Positions 1-6,325 of a DNA stretch of 25,439 nt are shown one piece after another. Below the pieces are notes generated by a model that did no database searches, was not told the DNA's origin, and saw only the letters and a list, made by a program, of their open reading frames with translations. Position 1 is the first letter of the stretch. Every line of letters begins with the position of its first letter. The position numbers and the translations under genes were made by a program. This DNA is from Clostridia bacterium (GTDB lineage Bacteria > Bacillota_A > Clostridia > Christensenellales > Aristaeellaceae), in NCBI GenBank assembly GCA_017525805.1, contig JAFXSH010000001.1, positions 1 to 25,439 of the forward strand, given 5' to 3'.

Positions 1-462
1 AACCGGCTGGTAGAGTTCTTTTTCAACGAGCACGAACTGGACGCGATCGTTTCGGATTTCGACAGCGTTCAGCGCGAGGTGAATCTGGGCATTTCCAAGC
101 TGGATTTCAAAGTTGGAGATACGTATTTGGAAGTAAAGACTCCTCTGACTACGATCAATGTAAAATACGGGAAGGACATAAAGACGCTTCCACCCAAGCC
201 GTTTTCATCAACCGACAGGATGGTTAAGCACCTAAAGGAGCTTGCCGGATCGCTTCAGGATCATGAGAAGGCAGTTTTCCTGCAGGTGTATCAGTACCGC
301 ATAACAGAGAGGAAGGAACGGCTCCGATCAACTCACTATGAAGAGGTGTCACAAACCTTCAAGGATGCGGCAGAGGCAGGCGTTGAGTTTTGGGAAATCC
401 AGATGGATTTCAGACCGGAAGGAGTAACTCTTTACAGCGTAACGAAAAGTACAGACATATGA
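1..462 (+). CDS. sfsA: SfsA-family DNA/RNA nuclease, 5'-truncated by window edge
   Basis: The reading frame is open from base 1, so the start lies outside the window; the C-terminal 153 residues are visible. The segment VGDTYLEVKTPL fits the PD-(D/E)XK-like core of SfsA (acidic residue, then E-V-K). It is followed by the usual C-terminal half with a helix (MVKHLKELAGSL) and a hydrophobic strand (AVFLQVYQY). Full-length SfsA proteins are about 230 aa, so roughly a third is missing. SfsA was named sugar fermentation stimulation protein and is now annotated as a nuclease; the cellular role is poorly known. The internal GTG at 79 is not a credible start because the family sequence continues upstream of it. 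The gene is followed after 25 bp by a serine hydrolase on the same strand. Confidence 0.75.
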   Translation, partial: NRLVEFFFNEHELDAIVSDFDSVQREVNLGISKLDFKVGDTYLEVKTPLTTINVKYGKDIKTLPPKPFSSTDRMVKHLKELAGSLQDHEKAVFLQVYQYRITERKERLRSTHYEEVSQTFKDAAEAGVEFWEIQMDFRPEGVTLYSVTKSTDI

Positions 463-487
463 ATCGAAGTTTATGGAGAGAAACAAA

Positions 488-1864
488 ATGGATAAGAATA
501 CAACAATGGAAAACCTTGCCCGGACGCTGCAGGAAAAAGACGGCTTCAACGGGGCGTGGCTCTATACGGAAAACGGCGAGATTGTGTCCAAGGGAGCTCT
601 CGGCTTCCGGGATCCTGAAAACACGCTTCCGATTACGGAGGACACGATCTTTCAGCTGGCATCGATCACTAAGCAGTTCACGGCGACGGCGGTCATGCTG
701 CTGATGCGGCAGCGCCTTCTCAACCCGGAGGACAGGATCACAAAGTATTTTCCGGAACTTGCTGCGTATGAGGGCGTAACTGTCCGGCATCTTCTGAACC
801 ACACCAGCGGAATTCCCGACTATTTTGATGACGCGGACTGGTTTATAAAAATCTGGAAGGAAGAAAAACGGGTCCCGTGCAACAACGAAATCCTCAGTTT
901 TCTCCGTGAAACCAAAGCGAAACCATACTTTGCGCCGGGGGAAGGATTGCATTACTCCAATACCGGCTATAACCTGCTGGCTCTGCTTGTGGAGCGGCTC
1001 TCCGGCGTTCCTTTCGAGGAATTTTTGCAAAAGAACATCTTTGAGCCTGCCGGGATGACCTCCACCCGCTGTTGTCATATCCGCAGGGACGGCGTTCCGT
1101 TCGAGAACTACGCCCGTGCGACGGTATTCGAAGACGATAAATGGGTTGCCGATATTGACTCCGCCGAGGACGGAGAAGTGATTGCCTTTGATGGTCTGAA
1201 CGGCGACGACTATGTGTACACCAACATTTTTGACATGCTCAGATGGGACAGGGCGCTGCGCGAGGGCAAGGTGCTTACTGCCGAGGAGCAGCAGATCATG
1301 TACACCCCCGGTAAACTCAACAACGGCGAAGATGCTGTTTACGATGAGGACGATGGACTGGGCTACGGATTCGGATGGGGAGTCGGTCACGACGAGAAGT
1401 ACGGTCTGATTGTCAGTCACAGCGGCGGCATGCCGGGTGTCGCTACCTGGTTTGAACGCTTCATAGATGCGGACAGGGTTCTTGTGATCCTCGCAAACCG
1501 GGACTACAGGGATGTAAGGGCGTATTTGGGTTACTGGAACGGAATGGAAGCAATCGCAAGGGATAAGGAACCGGAGCCCATCGTGTCGATTGAGGATATT
1601 GCACTCAAAAGTGTCGACAAGTCGAAATGGAATAGCTTCTGCGGCAAGTATGAGCATCCTGAGAATGCCGATTTTATTGTCGACGAAGTCTTCCTGAGAA
1701 ACGATGAGCTTTACGCAAAAGCAATCGACGAAGACGGCGATGAAATCGAATTCATACTCTATCCCATCGGGGAAAACGAGTTCGGCAGGAAGGGCGGGAT
1801 GCTCAAGTTGACCTTCAGTGACAGCTGTGTGGCGTACGACGAACTCACCTGCAAAAAGCTGTAA
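488..1864 (+). CDS. Serine hydrolase, beta-lactamase class C / penicillin-binding-protein-like
   Basis: 458 aa. The ATG at 488 is chosen over the in-frame ATG at 473 because GGAGAG (475-480) lies 7 nt before it. The three family motifs are visible: SxxK as SITK (residues 59-62, catalytic Ser59), YxN as YSN (156-158), and HSGG (311-314) in place of KTG. The supporting segments LLNHTSGIPDY and GLHYSNTGYNLL are typical of COG1680 esterase/peptidase-like proteins. Residues from about 377 form a separate lipocalin-like tail, as in many members. No signal peptide or membrane segment is seen, so a cytoplasmic esterase or peptidase is more likely than a cell-wall enzyme. The substrate cannot be told from sequence. 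A terminator follows at 1907-1936. Confidence 0.88.
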   Translation: MDKNTTMENLARTLQEKDGFNGAWLYTENGEIVSKGALGFRDPENTLPITEDTIFQLASITKQFTATAVMLLMRQRLLNPEDRITKYFPELAAYEGVTVRHLLNHTSGIPDYFDDADWFIKIWKEEKRVPCNNEILSFLRETKAKPYFAPGEGLHYSNTGYNLLALLVERLSGVPFEEFLQKNIFEPAGMTSTRCCHIRRDGVPFENYARATVFEDDKWVADIDSAEDGEVIAFDGLNGDDYVYTNIFDMLRWDRALREGKVLTAEEQQIMYTPGKLNNGEDAVYDEDDGLGYGFGWGVGHDEKYGLIVSHSGGMPGVATWFERFIDADRVLVILANRDYRDVRAYLGYWNGMEAIARDKEPEPIVSIEDIALKSVDKSKWNSFCGKYEHPENADFIVDEVFLRNDELYAKAIDEDGDEIEFILYPIGENEFGRKGGMLKLTFSDSCVAYDELTCKKL

Positions 1865-1906
1865 GCATCATTTTACAATTCCAGTTTGTCGCTCTCCCTA
1901 TCAATG

Positions 1907-1936
1907 AAAATGCCGCCTCTTTGAAAGCGGCGTTTT
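1907..1936 (+). terminator. Rho-independent terminator, probably bidirectional
   Basis: AAAATGCCGC (1907-1916) pairs with GCGGCGTTTT (1927-1936) with one T-G pair and a 10-nt loop. The A run on the left and T run on the right make it usable from both sides. It ends the serine hydrolase transcript on +, and on - it would end the split small membrane-protein gene whose stop is at 1942-1944. Confidence 0.75.
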
Positions 1937-1941
1937 CGTTG

Positions 1942-2032
1942 TCAGTTGTTTTTCAGAATCAGCATGAAGAAAATGGAGAAGATACTCATTATCAGGTGCA
2001 AGGCCAGCTGAAAAGCTGATGACAGGATCGTG
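1942..2032 (-). pseudogene. 3' half of a split 44-codon membrane-peptide gene
   Basis: On the minus strand this reads TILSSAFQLALHLIM then SIFSIFFMLILKNN and a TGA stop, a strongly hydrophobic peptide end. It has no start codon of its own: two codons upstream of the repeat the frame meets TAA, in sequence belonging to the insertion. Its 5' half lies 6.7 kb away at 8755-8822. Both halves share the 24-bp repeat, and joining them through it restores one frame of 44 codons with a good ribosome binding site and the terminator at 1907-1936. Function unknown; a single-helix or hairpin membrane peptide is likely. Confidence 0.7.
2009..2032 (+). repeat. 24-bp direct repeat, copy 1 (left junction)
   Basis: The core CTGATGACAGGATCGTG is preceded by TGAAAAG. 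The sequence matches 8755-8778 at 23 of 24 positions (only difference G/A at 2015 versus 8761) and in the same orientation. The flanks do not match each other, so the homology is confined to the repeat, as expected for attachment-site or target-duplication ends. Confidence 0.85.
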
Positions 2033-2033
2033 T

Positions 2034-2056
2034 TTTACAAAGAAAAACATTGTAAA
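2034..2056. repeat. Short inverted repeat at the left end of the insertion
   Basis: TTTACAA (2034-2040) and TTGTAAA (2050-2056) form a 7-bp perfect inverted repeat with a 9-nt spacer. It starts one base inside the 24-bp junction repeat. Such arms beside a crossover core are common at integrase sites, but the motif is short and AT-rich, so it could be chance. Confidence 0.4.
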
Positions 2057-2079
2057 CTACTTGAAAAACTCTAGTCAGA

Positions 2080-2137
2080 TTTGACTTGCAAAAGACGCAG
2101 GCTGCGTGGCGGACAGTCAAGGTTTTTGCAAGTCAAA
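2080..2137. repeat. 14-bp perfect inverted repeat with nested hairpin
   Basis: TTTGACTTGCAAAA (2080-2093) is the exact inverse of TTTTGCAAGTCAAA (2124-2137). The 30-nt spacer holds a second small stem, ACGCA/TGCGT (2095-2099 and 2103-2107). There is no T run right after either arm, so it is a poor intrinsic terminator. A protein-binding site, an attachment-site arm, or an RNA 3' structure for the leftward operon are possible. Confidence 0.65.
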
Positions 2138-2189
2138 GAGGGCTGAGATCCAGCCGTCCGGCGACGATGAGTGTTTTTCGAGGCGCCCG

Positions 2190-2306
2190 TCAGGAATCGG
2201 GCATGACCTTCTGGTTGGGATAGTCATAGTTGTCATCCAGGGCATTCTCGGCAAAGCAGGCGGGAACGTCCCGGATGATCTCGCCGCCGAATACCGCGGA
2301 CAGCAT
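2190..2306 (-). CDS. 38-codon ORF in frame with and after the methyltransferase-STAS stop
   Basis: From ATG at 2306 it encodes MLSAVFGGEIIRD through NYDYPNQKVMPDS, 38 aa, with GGAG about 8 nt upstream. It lies in the same frame as the preceding gene, whose TAA is at 2322-2324, with only five sense codons (CGT GGA GTG GTG GAA) between. It could be a separate small protein, or the C-terminal end of a once longer methyltransferase-STAS protein cut by the TAA. The sequence looks like ordinary protein but I do not recognise it. No signal peptide or membrane segment. Confidence 0.4.
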   Translation of the reverse strand: MLSAVFGGEIIRDVPACFAENALDDNYDYPNQKVMPDS

Positions 2307-2321
2307 TTCCACCACTCCACG

Positions 2322-3575
2322 TTATTCCTTCAGCAGAAACTGATCAAACCCCGTCGTCTCCAAAATCTCCCGAACCTCATCGCTCACGCCGGTCAGTTCA
2401 AAGTTATCCTTGTCGTCCAGCGATTTGTACATCATCAGAAGCACGCGCAGACCAGCGGAGGAGATGTAGGGCATACGGCTCACATCGACGTGGATCGCCT
2501 GTATATCACTGCCCGCGTTCTGGAACTGCTTCAGCAATTCAGGAGCAGTGATCGTATCCATGCGGCCCTGTATGGAGGCTTCAAAGGTTCCATCCTTCAC
2601 GCTGGCTTCAACCTTGAAGGGAAGATTCCTGTCAACAGGCGTCTCGGCCGCGTTCTTCGCCACTGTGAGCTCCCAGAACATCATTTTCTTGAATACGTCC
2701 CTCACTGCGGATTCCGCTTCGGGTGTTCCTTTGAGCGACGCAATCTGATCGGGAAGATAATCGGCCATGCAGATTTCATGAAGCTCAAAGCCCATCTTTC
2801 GGATAAATGACCGCACCTTCCCATCGTCGGGATCAAAGAACACGTTGTCATTGAACTTGACATCCGCCGTCGTTGCAGCGGCGCGGTTTGTGACAGACGC
2901 GTACAAGGCGGTCAGTGTGGGATCGTTGTTCAACGTGGCGGCCACAACCTCCTTGTCATAAAGGAAGTAGGCCCTGTCCGTGATGACCCAGCTCCCGCCA
3001 TGCTTCTGAAGGAGGCGGCGGAGGTTGGAAAACACTTCTTCCAATTCGGATTGCACGAAGTACATCAGAAGCCCTTCCGTAGTCACAAGGAGGCCACGGC
3101 TGTTATCGGGAAGCGCGGTCTCCATGGATTCGTAATTGGTCGCGTCCACCGCATGATACGAGATCGATTCATTCTTTCCAATAATGGATTCCACCGCGGG
3201 GCCCATGGCGTCAATCACAGCGGGAAGATCGCATCCAAAGTATGTCCTCCCCTCGCGGGACAGTCGAAGGCCGCGGGAAGTATAGCCGCAGGGCAGATCC
3301 ATGATCTGCCGGTCCCGCATCTGTTCAATCAACCGGTTCATGGCCTGGAACCGCGTCTCAATCAAAATCATGTACGCGGGAAAGAGCTTCTTGACCTGCT
3401 CTTGCAGTTCCTTCGGGATGGGCTTCTTCGACATCTGCGCGCCGAAAGGCGGAAAGCCGAGGACATCAAGAAGACGCTGCGCGTCCTTGTCCCCCGCAGC
3501 GGCGTTGAGCTGTACACAGGATTTGGCTGTGTTGAACACGGGATTGACCAGCTCTCTCAATTCCTGATTATTCAT
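2322..3575 (-). CDS. LCM/Tcmp-type SAM methyltransferase fused to a C-terminal STAS domain
   Basis: 417 aa. The start is ATG at 3575, set by GGAGG (3581-3585) five bases upstream; the TTG at 3587 overlaps that site and is unlikely. Residues about 60-310 resemble leucine-carboxyl-methyltransferase-like O-methyltransferases (COG3315): a SAM-binding stretch DLPCGYTSRGL (93-103), FGCDLP (113-118), and the characteristic TTEGLLMYF (165-173). Residues about 315-417 form a STAS (anti-anti-sigma) domain, with MPYISSAGLRVLLMMY around the phospho-acceptor; Ser372 aligns with Ser58 of SpoIIAA. STAS domains bind RsbW-like kinases, and such a domain is fused to the ligase of the same operon (6322-8313). 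It is the last large gene of the operon. Methyl acceptor unknown. Domain calls are firm; a regulatory link to the ligase is inference. Confidence 0.85.
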   Translation of the reverse strand: MNNQELRELVNPVFNTAKSCVQLNAAAGDKDAQRLLDVLGFPPFGAQMSKKPIPKELQEQVKKLFPAYMILIETRFQAMNRLIEQMRDRQIMDLPCGYTSRGLRLSREGRTYFGCDLPAVIDAMGPAVESIIGKNESISYHAVDATNYESMETALPDNSRGLLVTTEGLLMYFVQSELEEVFSNLRRLLQKHGGSWVITDRAYFLYDKEVVAATLNNDPTLTALYASVTNRAAATTADVKFNDNVFFDPDDGKVRSFIRKMGFELHEICMADYLPDQIASLKGTPEAESAVRDVFKKMMFWELTVAKNAAETPVDRNLPFKVEASVKDGTFEASIQGRMDTITAPELLKQFQNAGSDIQAIHVDVSRMPYISSAGLRVLLMMYKSLDDKDNFELTGVSDEVREILETTGFDQFLLKE

Positions 3576-3597
3576 ATATACCTCCAAATTATATCGT

Positions 3598-3666
3598 TCA
3601 TATCATTTTGCCCGGAGCGGCGATGTCGAGGCAGTGGTCATCATTGGGTTCTGACAGCCAACGCAT
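3598..3666 (-). CDS. 22-codon ORF overlapping the acyltransferase stop (TAATG)
   Basis: ATG (3666-3664) overlaps the TAA stop of the acyltransferase gene as TAATG, a layout used for translational coupling. It encodes MRWLSEPNDDHCLDI followed by AAPGKMI, then TGA. It fills most of the 90-bp gap before the methyltransferase gene. No family recognised; it may be a coupling peptide, a relic of a lost gene end, or chance. Confidence 0.2.
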   Translation of the reverse strand: MRWLSEPNDDHCLDIAAPGKMI

Positions 3667-4940
3667 TACAACAACCCCAAATCTGTAATCAGTCCGTTTT
3701 CTGGCGTGACATAGCGGGATTCCGGTTCACGGACATAGGCGATGCCATGGCGGGAAAGCTGGTCCAGGAAAGCGTCCACATACACGCCGCTTTCAAAGGC
3801 GCGGACGATTTCAAAGTGGAAGCAGCCGCCGGTGGCGGAAATATACAACGTGACCGTGTTGAAATTCCGGTCGATGTTGGTGGCCATGTACTTGGTGCGC
3901 ACGATCTCGCGGCCATATTCGCCGGCCTTCAGCCCGCCCACATAGTCGATCATGTAGGTGTCGTTGGTGGAGTTCTTCTGGAAATCCAGATAGGGCAGCC
4001 TTCCGGCGAAGTTGGGGATGGCGGCGCTCATCTTGCGAAGGGCCCCGCCCATTTGGTTGGCGATGTATCTGGCCGGCTCCGGTATGTTGGCCTGCTTCAG
4101 CAGGGCGCGGGCGCGCTGGGCCTGTTCCTCAAAGGACAGGCCGCGCATCTCCTCCATGCGATAGGGCAGCCGCAGCGCGCCGGAGCAGTTCTTGAAGGTG
4201 TTCTCCGCGCCCAGGTGACGGCGCAGGGAGGCGGGCACCAGCGCGCCCACGGTCTGCTCGTTATCGGGATGGACGGCCTGCACCGCGCCGGCCATCAGCA
4301 CATGCAGCATGGCCACCGGGGTGGACTTGTTGTTCTTCACGAAGCGCATGAATTCGTCTTCCTTCACCTTCACGGGCACGCCGTACATGTAATCCAGCGG
4401 CTTCTCGTCGATCTCCGGGAAGTGCATGAACTTCTCCGCGAAGAAATTCCAGGTGTAGTCCTCCGGAAGGTCGTGGGCCTGGGCGAAGGCGTCCTTCTCC
4501 TCCTCGGGCAATATGGGGCTGTCCGGGGTACGCACACCCTCCACCGCGTACTGCTTCCCATCGCGGATACAGAAATAGTTGTACAGCGTGGCCTCGATGA
4601 ACAGGTTCAGGCCCAGGCCGTCGCAGAAGCCGTGGAACATGGAAAACCAGACCGTGTCGTTCCAGTAGGTCACGTCGACACAGTGCCAGTTGGTCTCCGC
4701 GCCGCCCACGCGGCGCAGGGTCTGCGTCTCGGCCACCTCAAAGGGCAGCGGGTTCACGGCGTAGTAGAAGTCACCGTTGCGCTCCGTAAGCGCGTCGGAA
4801 AAGTAGGGCATGCGGCGCAGGGTGGCGTTTACCGCTTCCTGGAGGATGTCTCCCCGGACGCTGCTGCTCAGGCCCACCTCCACCACGTAGGCCCGGGCGG
4901 GCGTGCTGCGGTAGAACTGGGATACGCCGCTGAAATTCAT
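3666..4940 (-). CDS. CoA-dependent acyltransferase / condensation-like protein, HxxxDG (paralogue 2)
   Basis: 424 aa from ATG 4940. The active-site motif of the chloramphenicol-acetyltransferase/condensation fold is HGFCDG (His103, Asp107), in the context WFSMFHGFCDGLG. It is a clear paralogue of the neighbouring 5024-6325 protein: both have RMPYxSD, NPLP, RxVGGxETN and xFKNCS at matching positions. These enzymes move an acyl group from CoA or a carrier to an alcohol or amine. The start is odd. The best ribosome binding site (GGAGG, 4979-4983) serves an ATG at 4970 that is in frame, but its third codon is TAG (4962-4964). Residues after that TAG (PDFQLKE) align with PSFEKKE of the paralogue, so the true N-terminus seems interrupted by an amber codon. 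Translation may restart at 4940 (weak AAGGA site immediately upstream) at reduced level. Confidence 0.8.
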   Translation of the reverse strand: MNFSGVSQFYRSTPARAYVVEVGLSSSVRGDILQEAVNATLRRMPYFSDALTERNGDFYYAVNPLPFEVAETQTLRRVGGAETNWHCVDVTYWNDTVWFSMFHGFCDGLGLNLFIEATLYNYFCIRDGKQYAVEGVRTPDSPILPEEEKDAFAQAHDLPEDYTWNFFAEKFMHFPEIDEKPLDYMYGVPVKVKEDEFMRFVKNNKSTPVAMLHVLMAGAVQAVHPDNEQTVGALVPASLRRHLGAENTFKNCSGALRLPYRMEEMRGLSFEEQAQRARALLKQANIPEPARYIANQMGGALRKMSAAIPNFAGRLPYLDFQKNSTNDTYMIDYVGGLKAGEYGREIVRTKYMATNIDRNFNTVTLYISATGGCFHFEIVRAFESGVYVDAFLDQLSRHGIAYVREPESRYVTPENGLITDLGLL

Positions 4941-4961
4941 TTCCTTGAGCTGAAAATCCGG

Positions 4962-4983
4962 CTAATTCATGGTATTTTCCTCC
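4962..4983 (-). other. Canonical RBS and ATG followed by an amber codon (ATG AAT TAG)
   Basis: GGAGG (4979-4983) sits 8 nt before ATG (4968-4970), the best initiation signal for the acyltransferase at 3666-4940. The frame runs ATG AAT TAG and then continues open into the gene, reaching the next ATG 30 nt downstream. This is either a nonsense mutation near the 5' end or a two-codon upstream ORF feeding reinitiation. Confidence 0.7.
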
Positions 4984-4987
4984 TTCT

Positions 4988-5053
4988 CGGTCAATAGCTG
5001 CCCTCGCGCCAGGCGGTCATCGGTCAATAGCTGCCCTCGCGCCAGGCAGTCAG
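4988..5053. repeat. Tandem 33-bp duplication at a gene end
   Basis: Two adjacent 33-bp units (4988-5020 and 5021-5053) differ only near their ends (GGTCAT versus AGTCAG). On the minus strand each unit encodes LTAWREGSY-stop or nearly so, so the last codons and TGA stop of the 5024-6325 gene have been copied into the gap before the next gene. It lengthens the intergenic gap without changing the upstream protein. Confidence 0.85.
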
Positions 5054-6325
5054 CGGCAGGCTGAAGCGCTGCACGGGGAAGCGCTTCACGGGCAGCTCGT
5101 GGTCCTTCAGCACCTGTTCCAGCGCCTCGGCCACAGTGGGAATGTCGTTGCACGCCAGGCAGGTGATGCGGAATTCCCCGTTGTGCTCGATAATGTTCAG
5201 GTGCAGCGTCTTCCCACCGGCGGGCGCGCAGAGGAACCGCACGTCCGTGATCTGCTCGGAATAGCCGGTTTTGTGCATGGAGCCGATGTAATCGATATAG
5301 AAGGTATCGTGCTGGATTGAGAAGAAGGCTGCGGGCTTTTTCAATTCCTCCGCGTAATCCGTGGCCTGCTCCATGCGGCCTACGTAGATCGGTCGGATCC
5401 GATTGCAGATGGCGTGGAAGTGATCCTCGGTCATCTGCTGCTTCAGCAGCGCCCGAAGCTGCGCGGCCCGCTGTTCAAAGGGCAGCGCGTCCATGGGCGT
5501 GCCGGCAACGGGCAGCACCACGCGGCTGGAGCAGTTCTTGAAGGTCTCCTCACAGCCCAGCTGCCGCCGGACGGACACGGGGATGTTGACGAAGATGGGC
5601 GCGTCGGCATCGGGATGCAGCCGCTGGATGGCCTCGCCCACCAGCATGGACAGCATTACGGAGGGGGAAGCGCCGTTGGCCTTCACGAACCGCATGAACG
5701 CCTCCGAGGGCAGGCTGAAGCCGTACTCGAAAACCTCGCCGCCGCGATTGGGCACGATCTCCGGCAGATGGTAGGGCGTGGGCATCTCCGTCCGGGCCAT
5801 GCTGAAACCGGGGGAGACGGGATACTCCCTGGAATAGGGCTCGAAGGTTTCGGCCTCCGTGGCCTCGGTGCTGTCGCAGCGGATACCATTGGGGTCGTAT
5901 TCCACGCCGTCCTTCATGCAGTAATAGTGATACAGCACCGATTCCAGGAAGGTGTAGATGCCCTGCCCGTCGCAGAAGCCGTGGTACATGGTGAACCAGG
6001 TCACTTTGCCGTCATAGGTGAGATCCAGCATGTGATAGTTGGTCTCGCTGCCCCCGACGTGGCGTATGCCCGCCACATGGGCGGCCTCCATGGGCAGCGG
6101 ATTGTTTGCGTAATACACGGCGCCGTGGTCGATGACAAGCGTATCGGAAAGATAGGGCATGCGCTGGATCGTCCGGTTCAGTGCGCGCTGGAGCAGCGTC
6201 CCGTCGACGGGGTCCCGGTGGGTGAGCTCCACGGTGTAGGCGGGAATGTCTATCGGCAGATAGATATAGGGGCTGCTGGAAATGGCCAATTCCTTCTTTT
6301 CAAAGCTGGGGCGCGTGTTGCTCAT
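5024..6325 (-). CDS. CoA-dependent acyltransferase / condensation-like protein, HxxxDG (paralogue 1)
   Basis: 433 aa. Start ATG 6325 overlaps the ligase stop as ATGA (6322-6325), so the two genes are translationally coupled; GGAGG lies about 10 nt upstream inside the ligase gene. The catalytic motif is HGFCDG (His115, Asp119) within WFTMYHGFCDGQG, as in BAHD, condensation-domain and alcohol-acetyltransferase families. No membrane segment or signal peptide; cytosolic. Together with its paralogue (3666-4940) it would take an acyl group from the ligase product and transfer it to an unknown alcohol or amine. The two may be two steps, or a heteromer. The gene end is followed by a partial tandem copy of itself (4988-5020). 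Confidence 0.85.
   Translation of the reverse strand: MSNTRPSFEKKELAISSSPYIYLPIDIPAYTVELTHRDPVDGTLLQRALNRTIQRMPYLSDTLVIDHGAVYYANNPLPMEAAHVAGIRHVGGSETNYHMLDLTYDGKVTWFTMYHGFCDGQGIYTFLESVLYHYYCMKDGVEYDPNGIRCDSTEATEAETFEPYSREYPVSPGFSMARTEMPTPYHLPEIVPNRGGEVFEYGFSLPSEAFMRFVKANGASPSVMLSMLVGEAIQRLHPDADAPIFVNIPVSVRRQLGCEETFKNCSSRVVLPVAGTPMDALPFEQRAAQLRALLKQQMTEDHFHAICNRIRPIYVGRMEQATDYAEELKKPAAFFSIQHDTFYIDYIGSMHKTGYSEQITDVRFLCAPAGGKTLHLNIIEHNGEFRITCLACNDIPTVAEALEQVLKDHELPVKRFPVQRFSLPLTAWREGSY

Noticed and set aside
410..1657. A 415-codon minus-strand frame opposite the serine hydrolase
   Set aside because: The + frame has SxxK, YxN and HxG motifs; the minus frame has no family features.
2141..2155. 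GGCTG/CAGCC hairpin as the terminator of the leftward operon
   Set aside because: Only a 5-bp stem with no convincing T run; listed neither as terminator nor as regulatory site.
2322..4970. Stop-codon reassignment as explanation for the in-frame TAA (2322) and TAG (4962)
   Set aside because: Genes here end with TAA, TAG and TGA at sensible places, for example TAA at the serine hydrolase end and TAG at 16814-16816. A recoded genome is not supported; local mutation or reinitiation is simpler.
3000..4997. A 665-codon open frame on + opposite the acyltransferase and methyltransferase genes
   Set aside because: It spans two real minus-strand genes and their gap, with no recognisable domain; shadow.
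4962..5153. A 63-codon frame reading LARGQLLT twice
   Set aside because: It arises from the tandem 33-bp duplication read out of frame with the real acyltransferase gene.
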